A stretch of 64,000 nucleotides of DNA from contig BRYA01000271.1 of assembly GCA_030267965.1 (NCBI GenBank), positions 1 to 64,000 on the forward strand, in the 5' to 3' direction. Source of the stretch: Triparma columacea (Eukaryota; Sar; Bolidophyceae; Parmales; Triparmaceae). How positions within the stretch are numbered: position 1 is the stretch's first letter; the number at the start of each line of letters is the position of its first letter. Made by a program: the position numbers and the translations under genes. Under the pieces are notes generated by a model. That model saw only the letters and a list, made by a program, of their open reading frames with translations. It ran no database searches and was not told the origin of the DNA. Positions 46,327 to 57,606 of the stretch are shown here, one piece after another.

Positions 46327-46834
46327 TTACAGAAATTCCAGAATCACTCTCCACAAAACTTTCGGGATCTTCTCCCGTGCAGGAGTTACCCTTAGCGGTG
46401 GGGCTTCAACTCCGTCCATTCGCTTCCGCTTCCTAGCCGATCTCCTGGGTTGATTCTCCACGTGATCCCAGGTTCCCTTTGGCACAGCAGAGCGTTGACG
46501 CGTTCGAGCACAGCGGGTTTGGCGGTTCCACCTATAACGGAGGAGGTCCTCCACAGTCGACATATTTTTATCGGCAGCGGCAGAGGTAAGTGCAGTGCAG
46601 TTTGAGATGCAGTCGATACCGACGGAGACGGCAGGAGATAAACTGAGTCTCGTCAGGGCGGTGCATCCGTTGAAGGCGTCGCTGCCAATCGTTGTCACTG
46701 AGTCCGGAATGGTGATGGCCGTGAGGGAGGAGCAATAGCAAAAGGCGCCATACTCAATCGTTGTCACTCCGTCCGGGATGGTGATGGCCGTGAGGGAAGA
46801 GCATCTTTCGAAGGCGTTAACTCCAATTCCTTCC
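46327..46834 (-). pseudogene. BspA-type leucine-rich-repeat gene fragment
   Basis: The open frame encodes three BspA-like LRR units (AFERCSSLTAITIPDGVTTI, AFCYCSSLTAITIPDSV, AFNGCTALTRLSLSP) and a basic C-terminal tail (RRSARKRKRMDG...) ending ILEFL. These repeats serve protein binding and are common in stramenopile surface or intracellular proteins. The frame continues upstream to 46935, but that part is the antisense of the 3' flank of a secreted-protein paralogue (homologous to 48135-48236). The LRR gene has therefore lost its original 5' end at about 46834, or borrowed a new one. Whether it is expressed is unknown. Confidence 0.6.
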
Positions 46835-47364
46835 AATTTTGTTAGGGCATCCCCAGCCTCGTGCCTAGGGGGGGAGAGAGGAGTGGTCGGGTGAGTGAGG
46901 GTTTCGTGAACACGGAGAGAAGAACAGGGAGACACTAAGCAGAATGAATGAAGCGTGCAGTGATTCTTTGACGGGGTTCACACGGTTGGGAGGGAATGGC
47001 GTGATGGGGGCTTCGTAGGATGGCCATGAAAACACAAACACAATGTCGTCATCAAACGCAAACGTTCACTTTTGAGATTTTCGTTTCTCGTTGTTTTGCT
47101 GCGCGGATTTTCCTTCATGCTCCGGATTTTCCCTCAATTTCCCAATCCTCCCCTTTTGGTAAGATGTGGCGGTGTGGGAGGCCGCACTTTGTCACTGTGC
47201 CTTTATATGTATCATCATCTATGAGTGTGCGTGTTTTTAGCTCTCAGAAGGCTTCGTGGAGTGTGAAATCTAACCATATCGGGACAATAAGAAACAAATG
47301 TTCCCACTTCTACACTCAATATTTCCTTTTCTTACCCTTCCCGCGACCGTCACACACCGCAGAT

Positions 47365-48146
47365 ATGAAGATTATCATACTTAACATCGCTTTCTTGCTC
47401 CTAACGTTGACTAAAGACCTTAATACGGCCTCTGCAGACAACCTTCGCGCCCCGGAAGCCGAAGAACCTACCCTGACTCATTCTTCAGGGCAGGTCCACC
47501 GCAAGCTCAAAGGGAAGGGCAAGGGCAAGGGCAAGGGCAAGGGCAAGGTGAGAATCCGAGGTTGCGCGCCGTAACACTCTCCCTGCCTGGATGACACTAA
47601 CTCGCACCCCTACCCTCTCCCATCCTCCCCCCACAGTTTCAGAGCTGCCAAGACATTTCGGGGAAATGGCTTGTCGTGGAGCCCCTAACCACCTACTACA
47701 GCGGCGACCGTACTACTTACAACGCAAACGTTGCGTTTGAGCTTAACTCGGCTTCCGACACCCTCTGCAACTACTTCGGAAACGAATATTTTCAGTCTGT
47801 GGAGGACCCCCTTCCGTTCCAGGAGTCCTTTCAGTTAGTTGCTCTCACGGGCTTCCCTGGATATTTGGGAGCTAAGGAGGGCGACAATCTGTTTCTCTCG
47901 CTTCAAGGCGCATTCCCTGACTTTTATGCTCCTGCAAATGTTGAAGCATGCCCGGGGGGCCAAACTGCCACAATCTACCGCGACGCTTTCTGTTTTGTTC
48001 AAGATGGTGAAAATGTTTGCGACTCGAAGAATGTCGTGCATATGGCTAAGTTCCCTGACCCCGAGACTGAGATCATTGGTAAGACTTACGCTCAGTTGGT
48101 TAAGGAGTTGGAGGAACAGACCGACGATGACTTGCAATTTTGTTAG
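47365..48146 (+). CDS. Secreted protein paralogue 1 with GK repeat (2 exons)
   Basis: Exons 47365-47547 and 47637-48146, phase 0, 230 aa. A signal peptide (MKIIILNIAFLLLTLTKDLNTASA) is followed by a propeptide-like stretch and a run of alternating Lys-Gly residues at the end of exon 1. Exon 2 encodes about 170 residues with eight or so cysteines, starting FQSCQDISGKWLVVEP, with CNYFG and YRDAFCFVQDGENVC. It is probably a disulfide-bonded extracellular or vacuolar protein; the ISGKW start is faintly lipocalin-like. I do not recognise the family. Confidence 0.75.
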
Positions 48147-48637
48147 GGCATCCCCAGCCTCGTGCCTAGGGGGGGAGACAGGAGTGGTCGGGTGAGTGAG
48201 GGTTTCGTGAACACGGAGAGAAGAACAGGGAGACACTAAGCAGAATGAAAGAAGCGTGCAGAGATTCTTTGACGGGGTTCACACGGTTGGGGTACCGGGG
48301 GGGGGGGATCAAAGGATGGCCACGTAACACAAACAACAATGTCGTCATCAAACGCAAACGTTTACTTTGAGATTGATGATTTTTGCCTTGGATTTTCCTC
48401 AAGCTCAATTGGATTTTCCCTCAATTTCCCAATCCTCCCCTTTTGGTAAGATGTGGCGGTGTGGGTCACTGTGCCTTTATATGTATCATCATCTATGATT
48501 GTGCGTATTTTAGCTCTCAGAAGGCTTCGTGGAGTGTGAAATCTAACCATATCGGGACAATAAGAAACAAGTGTTCCCACTTCTACACTCAATATTTCCT
48601 TTTCTTACCCTTCCCGCGACCGTCACACACCGCAGAT

Positions 48638-49453
48638 ATGAAGATTATCATACTTAACATCGCTTTCTTACTCCTAGCGTTGACCAAAGACCTTAATACG
48701 GCCTCTGCAGACAACCTTCGTGCCCCGGAAGCCGAAGGACCTACCCAGACTGATATTTCAGATGGACTTACGATCCACGTGGAGAACGGGCAGGTCCACC
48801 GCAAGCTCAAAGGGAAGGGCAAAGGCAAAGGCAAGGTAAGAATCCGAGGTTGCGCGCCGTAACTCTCCCTGCCTGGATGACACTAACTCGCACCCCTACC
48901 CTCTCCCATCCTCCCCCCACAGTTTCAGAGCTGCCAAGACATGTCGGGGAAATGGCTTTTCGTGGAGCCCCTAACCACCTACTTCAGCGACGACCGTGTT
49001 CCTGCTAACGTAAACATTGCGTTTGAGCTTATCTCGGCTTCCGACACCCTCTGCAACTACTTCGGTAAAGAGTATGGCACAGGTTCCCAAAATCCGTTCC
49101 GGCAAGCGTTCGCGACAGTTGCTCTCACGACCTTCCCTGGATATTTGGGAGCTAAGGAGGGCGACAATCTGTTCCTCTCGTTTGCTGGCGAAGGCAAATC
49201 TGCTCCTGCAAATGTTGAAGTTTGTGTTTTCGATGAAGCTTTTGTGGGTTTAAACCCAACCCAGACTGCCAAATTCTACATCGACGCTTTCTGTTATGTT
49301 TCTGATGATGGTCAAAATGTTTGCACCTCGAAGAGTGTCGTGAATATGGCTAAGTTTCCTGACTCCGCGACTCAGATCGTTGGAAAGACCCACGCTCAGT
49401 TGATGGAGGAGTTGAAGAAACAGACCGACTTCAAACCCATTTACTCTTGTTAG
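48638..49453 (+). CDS. Secreted protein paralogue 2 with GK repeat (2 exons)
   Basis: Exons 48638-48835 and 48923-49453, phase 0, 242 aa. It is a close paralogue of the upstream gene, with the same signal peptide and intron position and nearly identical intron sequence. It has a shorter Lys-Gly run (KGKGKGKGK) and a ten-residue insertion before it (DGLTIHVEN). The mature part differs in its middle (KEYGTGSQNPFRQAF; VEVCVFDEAFVGLN) but keeps CNYFG, FPGYLGAKEGDNLFLS and the C-terminal MAKFPD block. Exon divergence with intron conservation would suggest selection on the protein. Confidence 0.75.
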
Positions 49454-49760
49454 GGCATCCACACTATTGGAATGAAAGAAGCGCGCAGTGATTCTTTGAC
49501 GGGGTTGACGTGATTAGGGTGGAAAGGGGGGGAAGGGATTCAAAGTTATGGCAGAGGATTAAAAAACAACCATTAAAATTTTTCATCTAACGACAACTTT
49601 CACCCTATTAGAACTTCATCTCGGAGCCCTGGAACATGTTCCGAAGTCCCTCTTTCCCGTTCATCTCTAACTTTTCTTGTCGACCCATTTCCCCATGTTT
49701 GGATTTCCCTTTTCTTCTTCTACCCGACACATAAAATCAATAAAATCAATAAAAACAAAG
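49454..49760. other. Intergenic after the secreted-protein array
   Basis: 307 nt. The first ~75 nt are a shortened copy of the array's 3' flank (to about 49530). The rest is the 5' region of the TFIIH p44 gene. No other feature was seen. Confidence 0.6.
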
Positions 49761-51808
49761 ATGGCTGCATATATCCCTGCACCAAGCTGGGTAGATTCAT
49801 CAAAAGTAGACGGATCTAATATAGCGAGCGCTGGAGGCAACAAAGAGCAGTCAGGAGCTGAGGATGCCACGGCCAAACTAGGACTAAGAGAAGATGAAAA
49901 TGGTGCTTTAATTCATCAATTTCACGATGATAAACAGGAAAATGTACATATAGAGGTAAGTTATATGTAAAGGGACAACGTATGTTAGATTTGAAACGAA
50001 TTACGAGACAAATCGCCCAAAAATCACTCACAAACACGCAACCCTCTCGACAATCACCTCCACTCACCTCTTTCATGACCTCTTTGATCACCTCTTCGAT
50101 CACCTGCTTGATCACCTCTTTGATCACCTCAACAATCACCCATTTGACTTCTAAATTACCCAAAAATCAACCAACAATCACCCAACAGGACAACGAACTG
50201 CAAGGGAAACGAATCATACGTGATATGATACGCTCAATGTACATATTAATTGACATGTCGTCAAGGTAAGAGGGTTGGCCATGTGCTGTAAGCTTTCTAA
50301 TAGATATCCCCCTCGATATCCCCCTCAATATCCCCCTCAATATCCCCCTCAATACCCCCCTCTCTTTCATCTACGTGATTCGCGCGCGTCCGTCCTGGAG
50401 GCACGCACCATGATTTTGGAACTAAACCCCAGCGTCCACAACCACAACCACCATCCCGCTCCCCCTCCCCCCCCCTTTACCCCCCACTCAAACCCTCACC
50501 CTCTCTCCCCCCCAACGCTCGCTTCCACACCAAACCAAACCTCTCCCCCCAGCATGCTACCCTCTCCCTCGACACACCTACCCCCCTCACTCCCCACGAC
50601 TGTAATGCGATCCACCATGACTTTCCTGAAAAAGTTCAGGGAGGCCAACGAGATGGGCAGGGTTGGAATTGCCTGCCTTCGAGGAGTAGAAGATTCCACA
50701 GGTGCTGAGGTGAGGATCAACCACTCAAACGTTTGAGTTTGCCGAAACAATTGTGTTACACTTGTCCAAACCATTTTGTCACACCATCTAACTCCCCCCC
50801 CCTCCCCCCCCAAAGTCAATCCTATCCTTGACCCCCTCCTCCCACCCCTCCATCCTTCAGTCACTCCATTCCCTCCTCTCCAACCCTTCGTCCTCCTGCT
50901 CCGGCCTTCCATCCCTCCAAAAGGGACTCGAAGTCGTCCTCCAGTCGCTCTCAACCGTGCCAAGGCACTCCTCCCGCGAGGTGAGAAATTTAAGCCACAT
51001 GTAAATGCACACACCAACGCTTCAAACTCGCTTCAAACTCGCTTTGCTCGCCACTCACCGCTCACCTCTTCTCCAAACTGTTCCACAGATCCTTGTCATA
51101 TACTCCTCCATAACAACCTCGGACGAGGGCATAACTGGCCTCCCAGGGGGCCTCCTAGACAACCCCAACGGCACCCTCGGTCGGCTTATAGAAGCCAAAG
51201 TGAAGGTTCACGTAATCTGCTGCGCCGCCGAGGTCCGCGCCGCCCGCGTCCTCGCCGAGAAGACCGGTGGCACCTTCCACGTCCCCCTCAACAACTCCCA
51301 CCTCACCTCCGTCCTGACCTCCCTAGTAAAGCCCCCCCCCGCCTCCAAGTCCTCCGCCTCCAAGTGCAGGATGGTCGAGTACGGCTTCCCCCAGCACCTC
51401 ACGAACGACGTGAAGACTCTGGTCGGCGGCTCGTACGAGCTCCAGGGCTACAGCTGCCCCCGTTGCAGGCACATGGCCCCGGGGGTACCGTGCGCCTGCG
51501 AGGTCTGCGGACTGAGACTCATACTGCCGACGAACCTAGCCAAGAGCTACCACCACCTTTTCCCACCACCTAACACGGAGCCGTGGACGGGGGGGGGGAA
51601 GTGCGAGGCTTGCGGGGAGGAATTCAGGGGGAAGGGGGAAAAACAGGTAGGGAAGAGGAGCTGGGGGGGGAGCAGGAAGGGGGGGGGGGGGGGGGATAAC
51701 ATGAGGAGGTGCAAGGAGTGCAAGTGCACCTACTGCGAGGAGTGCGACAACTTCAGGACCACTGGAGTATTTAATTGCGTGGGATGCCTGAATGAAGGGA
51801 AGAACTAA
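49761..51808 (+). CDS. SSL1: TFIIH subunit p44/SSL1 (GTF2H2), 5 exons
   Basis: Exons 49761-49955, 50189-50265, 50304-50709, 50816-50980, 51089-51808; phases agree; 520 aa. The von Willebrand A fold begins SMYILIDMSS and continues with MGRVGIACLRG, SSREILVIYSSITTSDEG and KVKVHVICCAAEVRAARVLAEKTGGTFHV. The diagnostic p44 segment YGFPQHL follows, then the C4 zinc finger (YSCPRCRH...CACEVCGLRL), AKSYHHLFP, and the RING-like C-terminus (CEACGEEF...CKECKCTYCEECD...CVGCL). p44 works in core TFIIH with the XPD helicase in transcription and nucleotide excision repair. Exon 3 begins with a tandem (YPPQ)n insertion and a long Pro-rich insert not found in the human protein. Confidence 0.92.
50045..50135. 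repeat. 15-bp tandem repeat in intron 1 of the p44 gene
   Basis: About six imperfect copies of a 15-nt unit, of the form CTCTTTGATCACCTC or close variants, between the donor at 49956 and the acceptor before 50189. Confidence 0.75.
50304..50362 (+). repeat. 12-bp coding minisatellite (YPPQ repeats) in p44
   Basis: Five near-perfect copies of the 12-nt unit TATCCCCCTCAA. They lie immediately downstream of the only usable AG in this stretch (50302-50303), so they should be translated as YPP(R/Q) repeats. They separate the DMSSR strand of the VWA domain from the following helix. Confidence 0.7.
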
Positions 51809-51881
51809 GTGAGGGAACTGCTATTGTATGTTAGAGAAACGGAGGGACATTTATTTGTGACAAAAAAAAACTACTAGACAA

Positions 51882-54800
51882 CTACAACCCCGTCTTCCCC
51901 CTTCCTTTCCCCCCGATGAACAATTTCCTGAACCCTACCACCCTCTCATCGCTAACGTCCATGTACATCTCCCTGTCCCCCTGCTCTAGCTGCTCGTATT
52001 GCATCAAGCTGAGCCTGGCGATGCCCTTCCCGTAAAGGACGTCGAACTCCCCCTCCTCAACCCCGATACCCTTTGGCGAATATACAGAACAAAGTAGTAG
52101 GAAGATCCTGTAGACGCTCGCCAAGGGCGCGAAATAGCTCGGCGACCTGTTGTGAATGAGTGTGTGTGTGTGTGTGTGTGGGTGTTTGATAGGTGAGAAC
52201 GACCCCAATGCACACCAAGGGCAACCTTTCGTGCGCGCTTCGCTTCTCTCGCACTCACCTGAACGTTCCGATCGCCCTGTACTTGCACATCATGTGCAAA
52301 GCGTCGTGAATCCTCTTCCCCGGCGTGGGTAACCCCCCCTCCCCCCCCTCTTCCCCCCCCCCGACCGTCGCCTTCCTCCTCCTCCCCCAACTACTCCTCC
52401 TAACCCTCTCCCCCTCTCCCCCCCCTTCCCCCTCCGTAGCGCCCTCCACGTTGCCAGTGCACAGGATGTTCTTCAACGCGTTCAAACCCTTCACCTCGCC
52501 TTCGCTCAGACCGTCAAAAATGTCTTCGACCTCAATCCCCCCCCCCCCCTCTCCCCCCTCTCTCCCCCCCCCCAACAACCTCCTCCGCATCTCGCTTTCA
52601 ATCATCTTCTCCACCATTTTTCTATTGAACCCCAATACCACGAGCTCTTTTACCCACCCTCCTTCTTCCCCAGCCTCTCCCTCCTCCGTCTCGCCCTGAA
52701 TAATTGGCACGTTCAACTTAAATGTCGCAGTCCACCAAACCAAGTTCCAGTACACCTCTGGTTCTTCCCTCCTCAGCCTCTCCCTCGTCATCTCCGCCTC
52801 GCCCTTGGCAACCAGCGACCTTTCTAGCATCGTCCTCAACAGCGTCGGCGCCAAGAGTCTCACGACAACGGTCTCCTTCTCCACGACCCTAACATCCAGC
52901 TCGTCAATCTCCTCACCGGTGATCCCCTCGCCGTGGGGCTGCTGGACGACTCCGACAACCCCGCTGACGGAGCCCCTGCACAGCTCCGGCTGCATGAACA
53001 CCCCGTTCGGCCCTACGCACTTCATGCCAGGTCCCCCGACCTTCCCAGCTTTTCCTCCCTTGCTCCCCATCTCTGGCCTCTGCACCGAAACATGAAGCTC
53101 AGGAATTATCTCCACCCCGCACCTGCACTCCAGCTTCTGATCTACACCCCTGACACCGATGCAACCAAGGACCTCTTCCTCAATCCATATCTTTCCACAT
53201 CTCTCACACTCGCACTTCATCCACATGCCAATGCCGCCCACGAAACGTTCCATGCCCTCGATACCGAGAGAGCTGAAGGACGACTGCCTCGAAGGTGGCG
53301 ACGGGGGCCGAAGAGCTTCGTCAACACTTCTTCTCCCCCCATCCATGCTCCCCCTCCCCGCTCCCAACCCCACAGACGAGACGCTCTTCCCCCTCTTCCC
53401 ACCCTTGGTATTTTCTACCCTCCAAGAGTGTCCGTCAACCTCAAGTTGTTCCTCCCATTCCTCTTCCACCTCCCCTCCTCCCCCTCTCCCCCATTCCTTC
53501 CCTTCGTTCCCGTTCCCGTTATCGTCCCCGCTACCCCTCCTTTTCTTCTTCCCCACCCCCTTATGTCCCGCCAGTGCCTCCGTATATAGCCCATAAGTGA
53601 CCGCATTAGCCCCCACTCCGCACCCCTGCATCTCCGCGAAAAGCGCCGTCGCAATGCTCCCCATCTTCGGCCCCCCTATCCTCCCCGCCGTTATCAACAG
53701 ACTCCTGAACATGGCCTCGTCAGAGTGCGCTAAACCCTCGAGGCTTTTCAGACGTTGCAAGGCGCCAAGGGAGCGGAGGAACACCTTGTTAGCGGACCTT
53801 CGTCCTTCCCCTCCCCCCCCCTTGGCTCTGCACTCTACGAGGGTTGGAACAAGTAGGAAGTAGGCTCCGAATACTTGAGCGGCGGACTCGCCGCCGCTCT
53901 CTGACCGGGCGAACTCTATCCGGCCGCTCCGAACCATCTCGTCGGCTGTGTGCGTGTGTGAATGTTAGAATGAGAAGCGAGTATATTACTTAAAATTGAA
54001 TGCAGCAAAGATAGCACGCAAACCACGAAGATCTCATCTCCAATGCATCTCTCAATACTCACCCGAGCGGGTGAGGATGGCACGAGTCTCCTGGACCTTA
54101 TGCTCCTCCGCCTGCGAGCGTAGGCTCCGCACGATCTCAGGGAGGCACTTTAAGGGGTACTTGAAGTAAGACTCCTCAAGAGGGGTAGGCCAACCGTTAG
54201 GGTAGTGCCACTGCCTCTCCAGCGTGTTCGTCTCTGCCCTCCTCCTACCCCCCCCCGTGGTAGCCTCACTCGAATCCTCCTCGCTGTTTTCTAAACCCTC
54301 CGAGGAGGGGCCTGGGATCTCAAGGGGCTGCCTGGAGGATACAGAGACCGAGGTGTCTGCGTCGCAGCCCTTGTCCTCGATGTGAGTGTGGACAGAGGGA
54401 ACGTTTGAGCTCGCGGAGGCCAGTGCGGCGTCCTCATCCCCCTCAGATATCCTGTCCTTTATAGACAGCTGGCTCAAGTCCTTATAATCGTCGCCCTCAA
54501 AGCTCCCCATATCCTCATTCACTAGCTGCACCACCAGCCCTTCGGGCTTACCCCCCCCCTCAATGATGTTGGTGTTCTTTTGATTGAGACCCTTTTTGAG
54601 GTACTGTATGTTGGCAACGCCCCCCCGAGTGTTGAAGAGGGAGGCCAGCCTCTTGGAGGGAGAAGGCGAGCTTGGAGGGGGGGGGTACTTCTCATCTTTG
54701 TCGTCGTCATCGTCGGCGTGTTGGTTGATCCTGTTGCAAAGTGCGACCACCTGCTCGAAGAAGACCAGCCTATCGTCGTTACTCGACGACGAGGTCCTCT

Positions 54801-57426
54801 GCTGCACGAGTACCGAGAACATCTGCGTCGACACCAAACTTGTCAGGAACTCCATCCGACCCCCGCCCGTGTTGCTCATCCTATCCTTTCTCTCGGCGGC
54901 ATCAATCATGGCCTGAGTGTCGATATATGTTTCAAGATCCCCTCCCCACTTATTGTCTCCGCCCCCTGATTTGGTCGGGTTGACGAGGAAGTCGGTGTAG
55001 TTGCCCATGACATCCGCCATGAAACACAAGAAGGCGTCCCTGACGATGTCAGCGTTCATGTTCTGCTCCCCCATTCCCCTCGCCTGCAGCATTTCTTGAA
55101 TGTCAGGGGTCGGTGCAAACTCAAAGGCACTGTCGTAGTCCAAGAGGCCGTCCCCCCTTCCCGCCACCATCCCGACCCTCTTGAGCTCACTCTCCAGCTT
55201 CCTCTTTAGAGTTGCCAGGGGGAAGGAGGGGAGCATCTTGTACGGTTGGCTGCTGAACATTCCGCTCCCTAAGGTCCCCTCTCCTCCCGGCTTGCTAATC
55301 GTCCCGTCGTCAAGATTAACGACGTGAATTGTATCCTGCAGGGTGAGCCCCTTGAGGAAATCCTTCGGATCGATCTTGCCGTTCCTTACCACCGGGTCCA
55401 CGTGCATGCCCAGCACGAAGCCGCCTGGGTAGTCAAGGCAGGCAGACAACGCGTCCGGCAAGCGGGGCACGTAGCAGCACTGCCAGCTAAGCGGGAAGAG
55501 GAGGCTCTGAAAGGTCTCGCAAATTTCTGTCACGAGGGAGGCCTTAGAGGAGAGGAAAAGGAGCTGCGACTCTTGGAGAAGGAGGGAGAATATATTCAAC
55601 ACACTGGTCAGCGACAAGGCTCGGAAGGGCCCGTTGAAATCCAGATCCATAGCAGGCATGCCCCTCTTTGGAGGGAGCGCCAGCGCAATGGGCGCAAGGG
55701 CATAACCCTTGTTCATTTTGTCTATTTCAGTAGCCTCCAGGTGGATGTGAAACGCCCTGCCGCCAGGCCTGGGCACAGGGAGCCACGTGACCAGGTAAGA
55801 AATGTACCTTTCGAGAGGAGCGGGGGCGGCCGAAAGGGAGACTCGGTACAGTTGCCGGAGGTAACGCTTGAGGGCGCGGTAAAAGGGGAAGCGCGAAGTA
55901 AGACAGATGCATTTCGGGGCGTAGAGCGCGCGCTTCGTCCTGCCCGGAGAGCTTTCACGCGAAGGAGACGAGAAGGAGGTCCGAGTGCGGAGCTCTTGCA
56001 GCTAAAACGAGCGAAGAGAGTCGGGGAAAAGGTTGTGTTGGTGATACGTTATGAGGGAGGGTTTGAGTTAGCCGTAAGTCCGGCGCCTCCCTCTACCCGA
56101 AAACATGGGTTGCAGAATTTCTTCCTTGCTTTTTGTGAATTCTCTCACCTCTTGGGAGAATGTTGCGTGGATCCGTGAGTGCCTCGCCTTCAATTTTTCC
56201 TCCACTTTTTCGTTCAACTCCTCCCAAAATACAAGGCCAGCGACGACAACTCTCTCCCCCGTCATGCCAGTGAAAACGCAGCTCAAGAAACTCGGCATAG
56301 GTGCGTTAGTAACCTTGGCCCTCTTGAGGCGAAGGTGGTGAGGGAAAATGAACATGGGCAGCTCGTTGTCAGGGAGTTGGAAGTCGTCCCAATTTTTTTG
56401 AGGGTACCTGTCAACGGTAAATGCCTCGTAAGGAATGTCGCATATTCCAGTGGGCACAGCCTTGACGACCCCAAGGTAAACGTCATTGGCAGAGAAGGAT
56501 CCATAATTGATGTTCCTCGAGACCATTTCAGCCCCGTAAGGGGGCTGCTCGCCTATCGACTTGTTAACGAGCACAATGTTGGAGATGCTCGGCTGCCTAT
56601 TGAAGAGTCCTCCCTCCTCATCCCAGTCGGAATTCCTCCTGAAGGCAAGGTAAACAGTATGCCCATAGGAACCCCTCGAGAGGCTGGCGTCGGACCTGTG
56701 CATCGCAGTCTTATTGACGACCTGGTACCCAGCGGGAACCTTGGAGGATGTCTTGGATACGAGTATAACGTCGGTGATATGGTCAGGCCTCCCCGTGCTC
56801 CCCCTGCGCTTGAAAACTATGCGTGTGTCATAGGAACTCGAGCCAGCGTTGGCGTTCCCCTCGCCCTGGCCCGAACAAGAGAGCTCCAGCACTTCATACC
56901 CCGGGGGAGGCTCTTCGCCCTTGTCCCTGAATATGATTCCCACTTCCACGATGGCCTTTCTGTGGATCTCGCGGAGGGAGACTGCAGAGTAGAGTGGTGC
57001 CTTGACATCGTTGGCATTATCGTCACTATCGAACGAGTCTCCTCCCAAGTCGCGCGAACCGAAGTCAATATCGCTCTCAGAGTCCGAAAACTCCGGGCTT
57101 CCATGGTCCAGGCTGCTGCTATCGGGATGCAGCTTGGCGTTCTCATCTTCCCCTCCGAACTCAGGGATATCCAGGAGAGATTTGTCAACACCAATACACC
57201 CCTTCGGTACGGGCACCGCCAGATCCGCTTCAGTACCTGGAAGGGGAGCAATTGGGAGGAAAGATAGGGGTTAGGTAACTGTGGTGGTTCTTCGAGGATG
57301 TGCTGGAATTGAGGTTTGGGTGGGGAAGGAAAAGGGCCAACGTTGCTCGTGCTTACTTTGGAAGGTCCCAACCACGGCGAAATAGTCCACCAGCCTCGAA
57401 GACTGGGTCGGAGCCGTGGGTGCCAT
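51882..57426 (-). CDS. MABP-DENN domain protein with PPR-like region (DENND4/Crag type), 5 exons
   Basis: Exons 57426-57357, 57236-56097, 55994-54063, 53945-52259, 52146-51882; phases agree throughout; 1697 aa. The order matches DENND4/Crag. A start RLVDYFAVVG and an MABP beta-prism (ITDVILVSKTSSKVPAGYQVV; ISNIVLVNKSIGEQPP) come first. The uDENN is around FIFPHHLRLKR...FLSCVFTGMTGERVV, and the cDENN has KCICLTSRFPFYRALKRYL and FSLLLQESQLLFLSSKASLV...GFVLGMHVD. The dDENN is around IVRDAFLCFMADVMGNYTDFL. Exon 4 holds a pentatricopeptide-like helix pair (TALFAEMQGCGVGANAVTYGLYTEAL). The C-terminus matches DENND4 (VYWNLVWWTATFKLN). DENND4 proteins are Rab10-type GEFs in vesicle traffic. A Cys-rich segment (CECERCGKIW...CRCGVEI) lies near residue 1260. 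Long low-complexity inserts are frequent. Confidence 0.85.
52160..52190. repeat. (TG)n microsatellite in last intron of the DENN gene
   Basis: About ten TG dinucleotides (plus strand) between the donor at 52258 and the acceptor at 52147. Confidence 0.9.
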
Positions 57427-57606
57427 ATCTGAGATTTGAGGGGAAGTCCAAGTTGGGGATAAGCAAATCAAAGATCTAGTTAATTCACATAGGTTTTTTG
57501 ACCGGCAGAACGCCGCCGTTTTTGTCGAGCTGTCTCCCAACTGAGTACTAGAGGAGAGTCGATTTTGCCTTAACATCTTCAGTTATTAATTTCGTGAATC
57601 TCGACT

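Larger units (their letters stand above)
46834..49530 (+). repeat. Tandem array of about 1.3-kb units carrying secreted-protein genes
   Basis: The stop-codon context TGTTAGGGCATCC with its downstream spacer recurs at about 46838, 48141 and 49448, spaced 1.3 kb. Upstream regions at 47020-47360 and 48315-48637 are also homologous, sharing GTCGTCATCAAACGCAAACG and GGCTTCGTGGAGTG. Copy 1 and copy 2 each hold a two-exon gene. The leftmost unit keeps only the stop codon and 3' flank and is fused to the LRR fragment. The last spacer has an internal deletion. Confidence 0.85.

Noticed and set aside
46835..46935. N-terminus of the LRR protein (frame from 46935)
   Set aside because: It is antisense to the 3' flank of a duplicated secreted-protein gene, so the frame is accidental.
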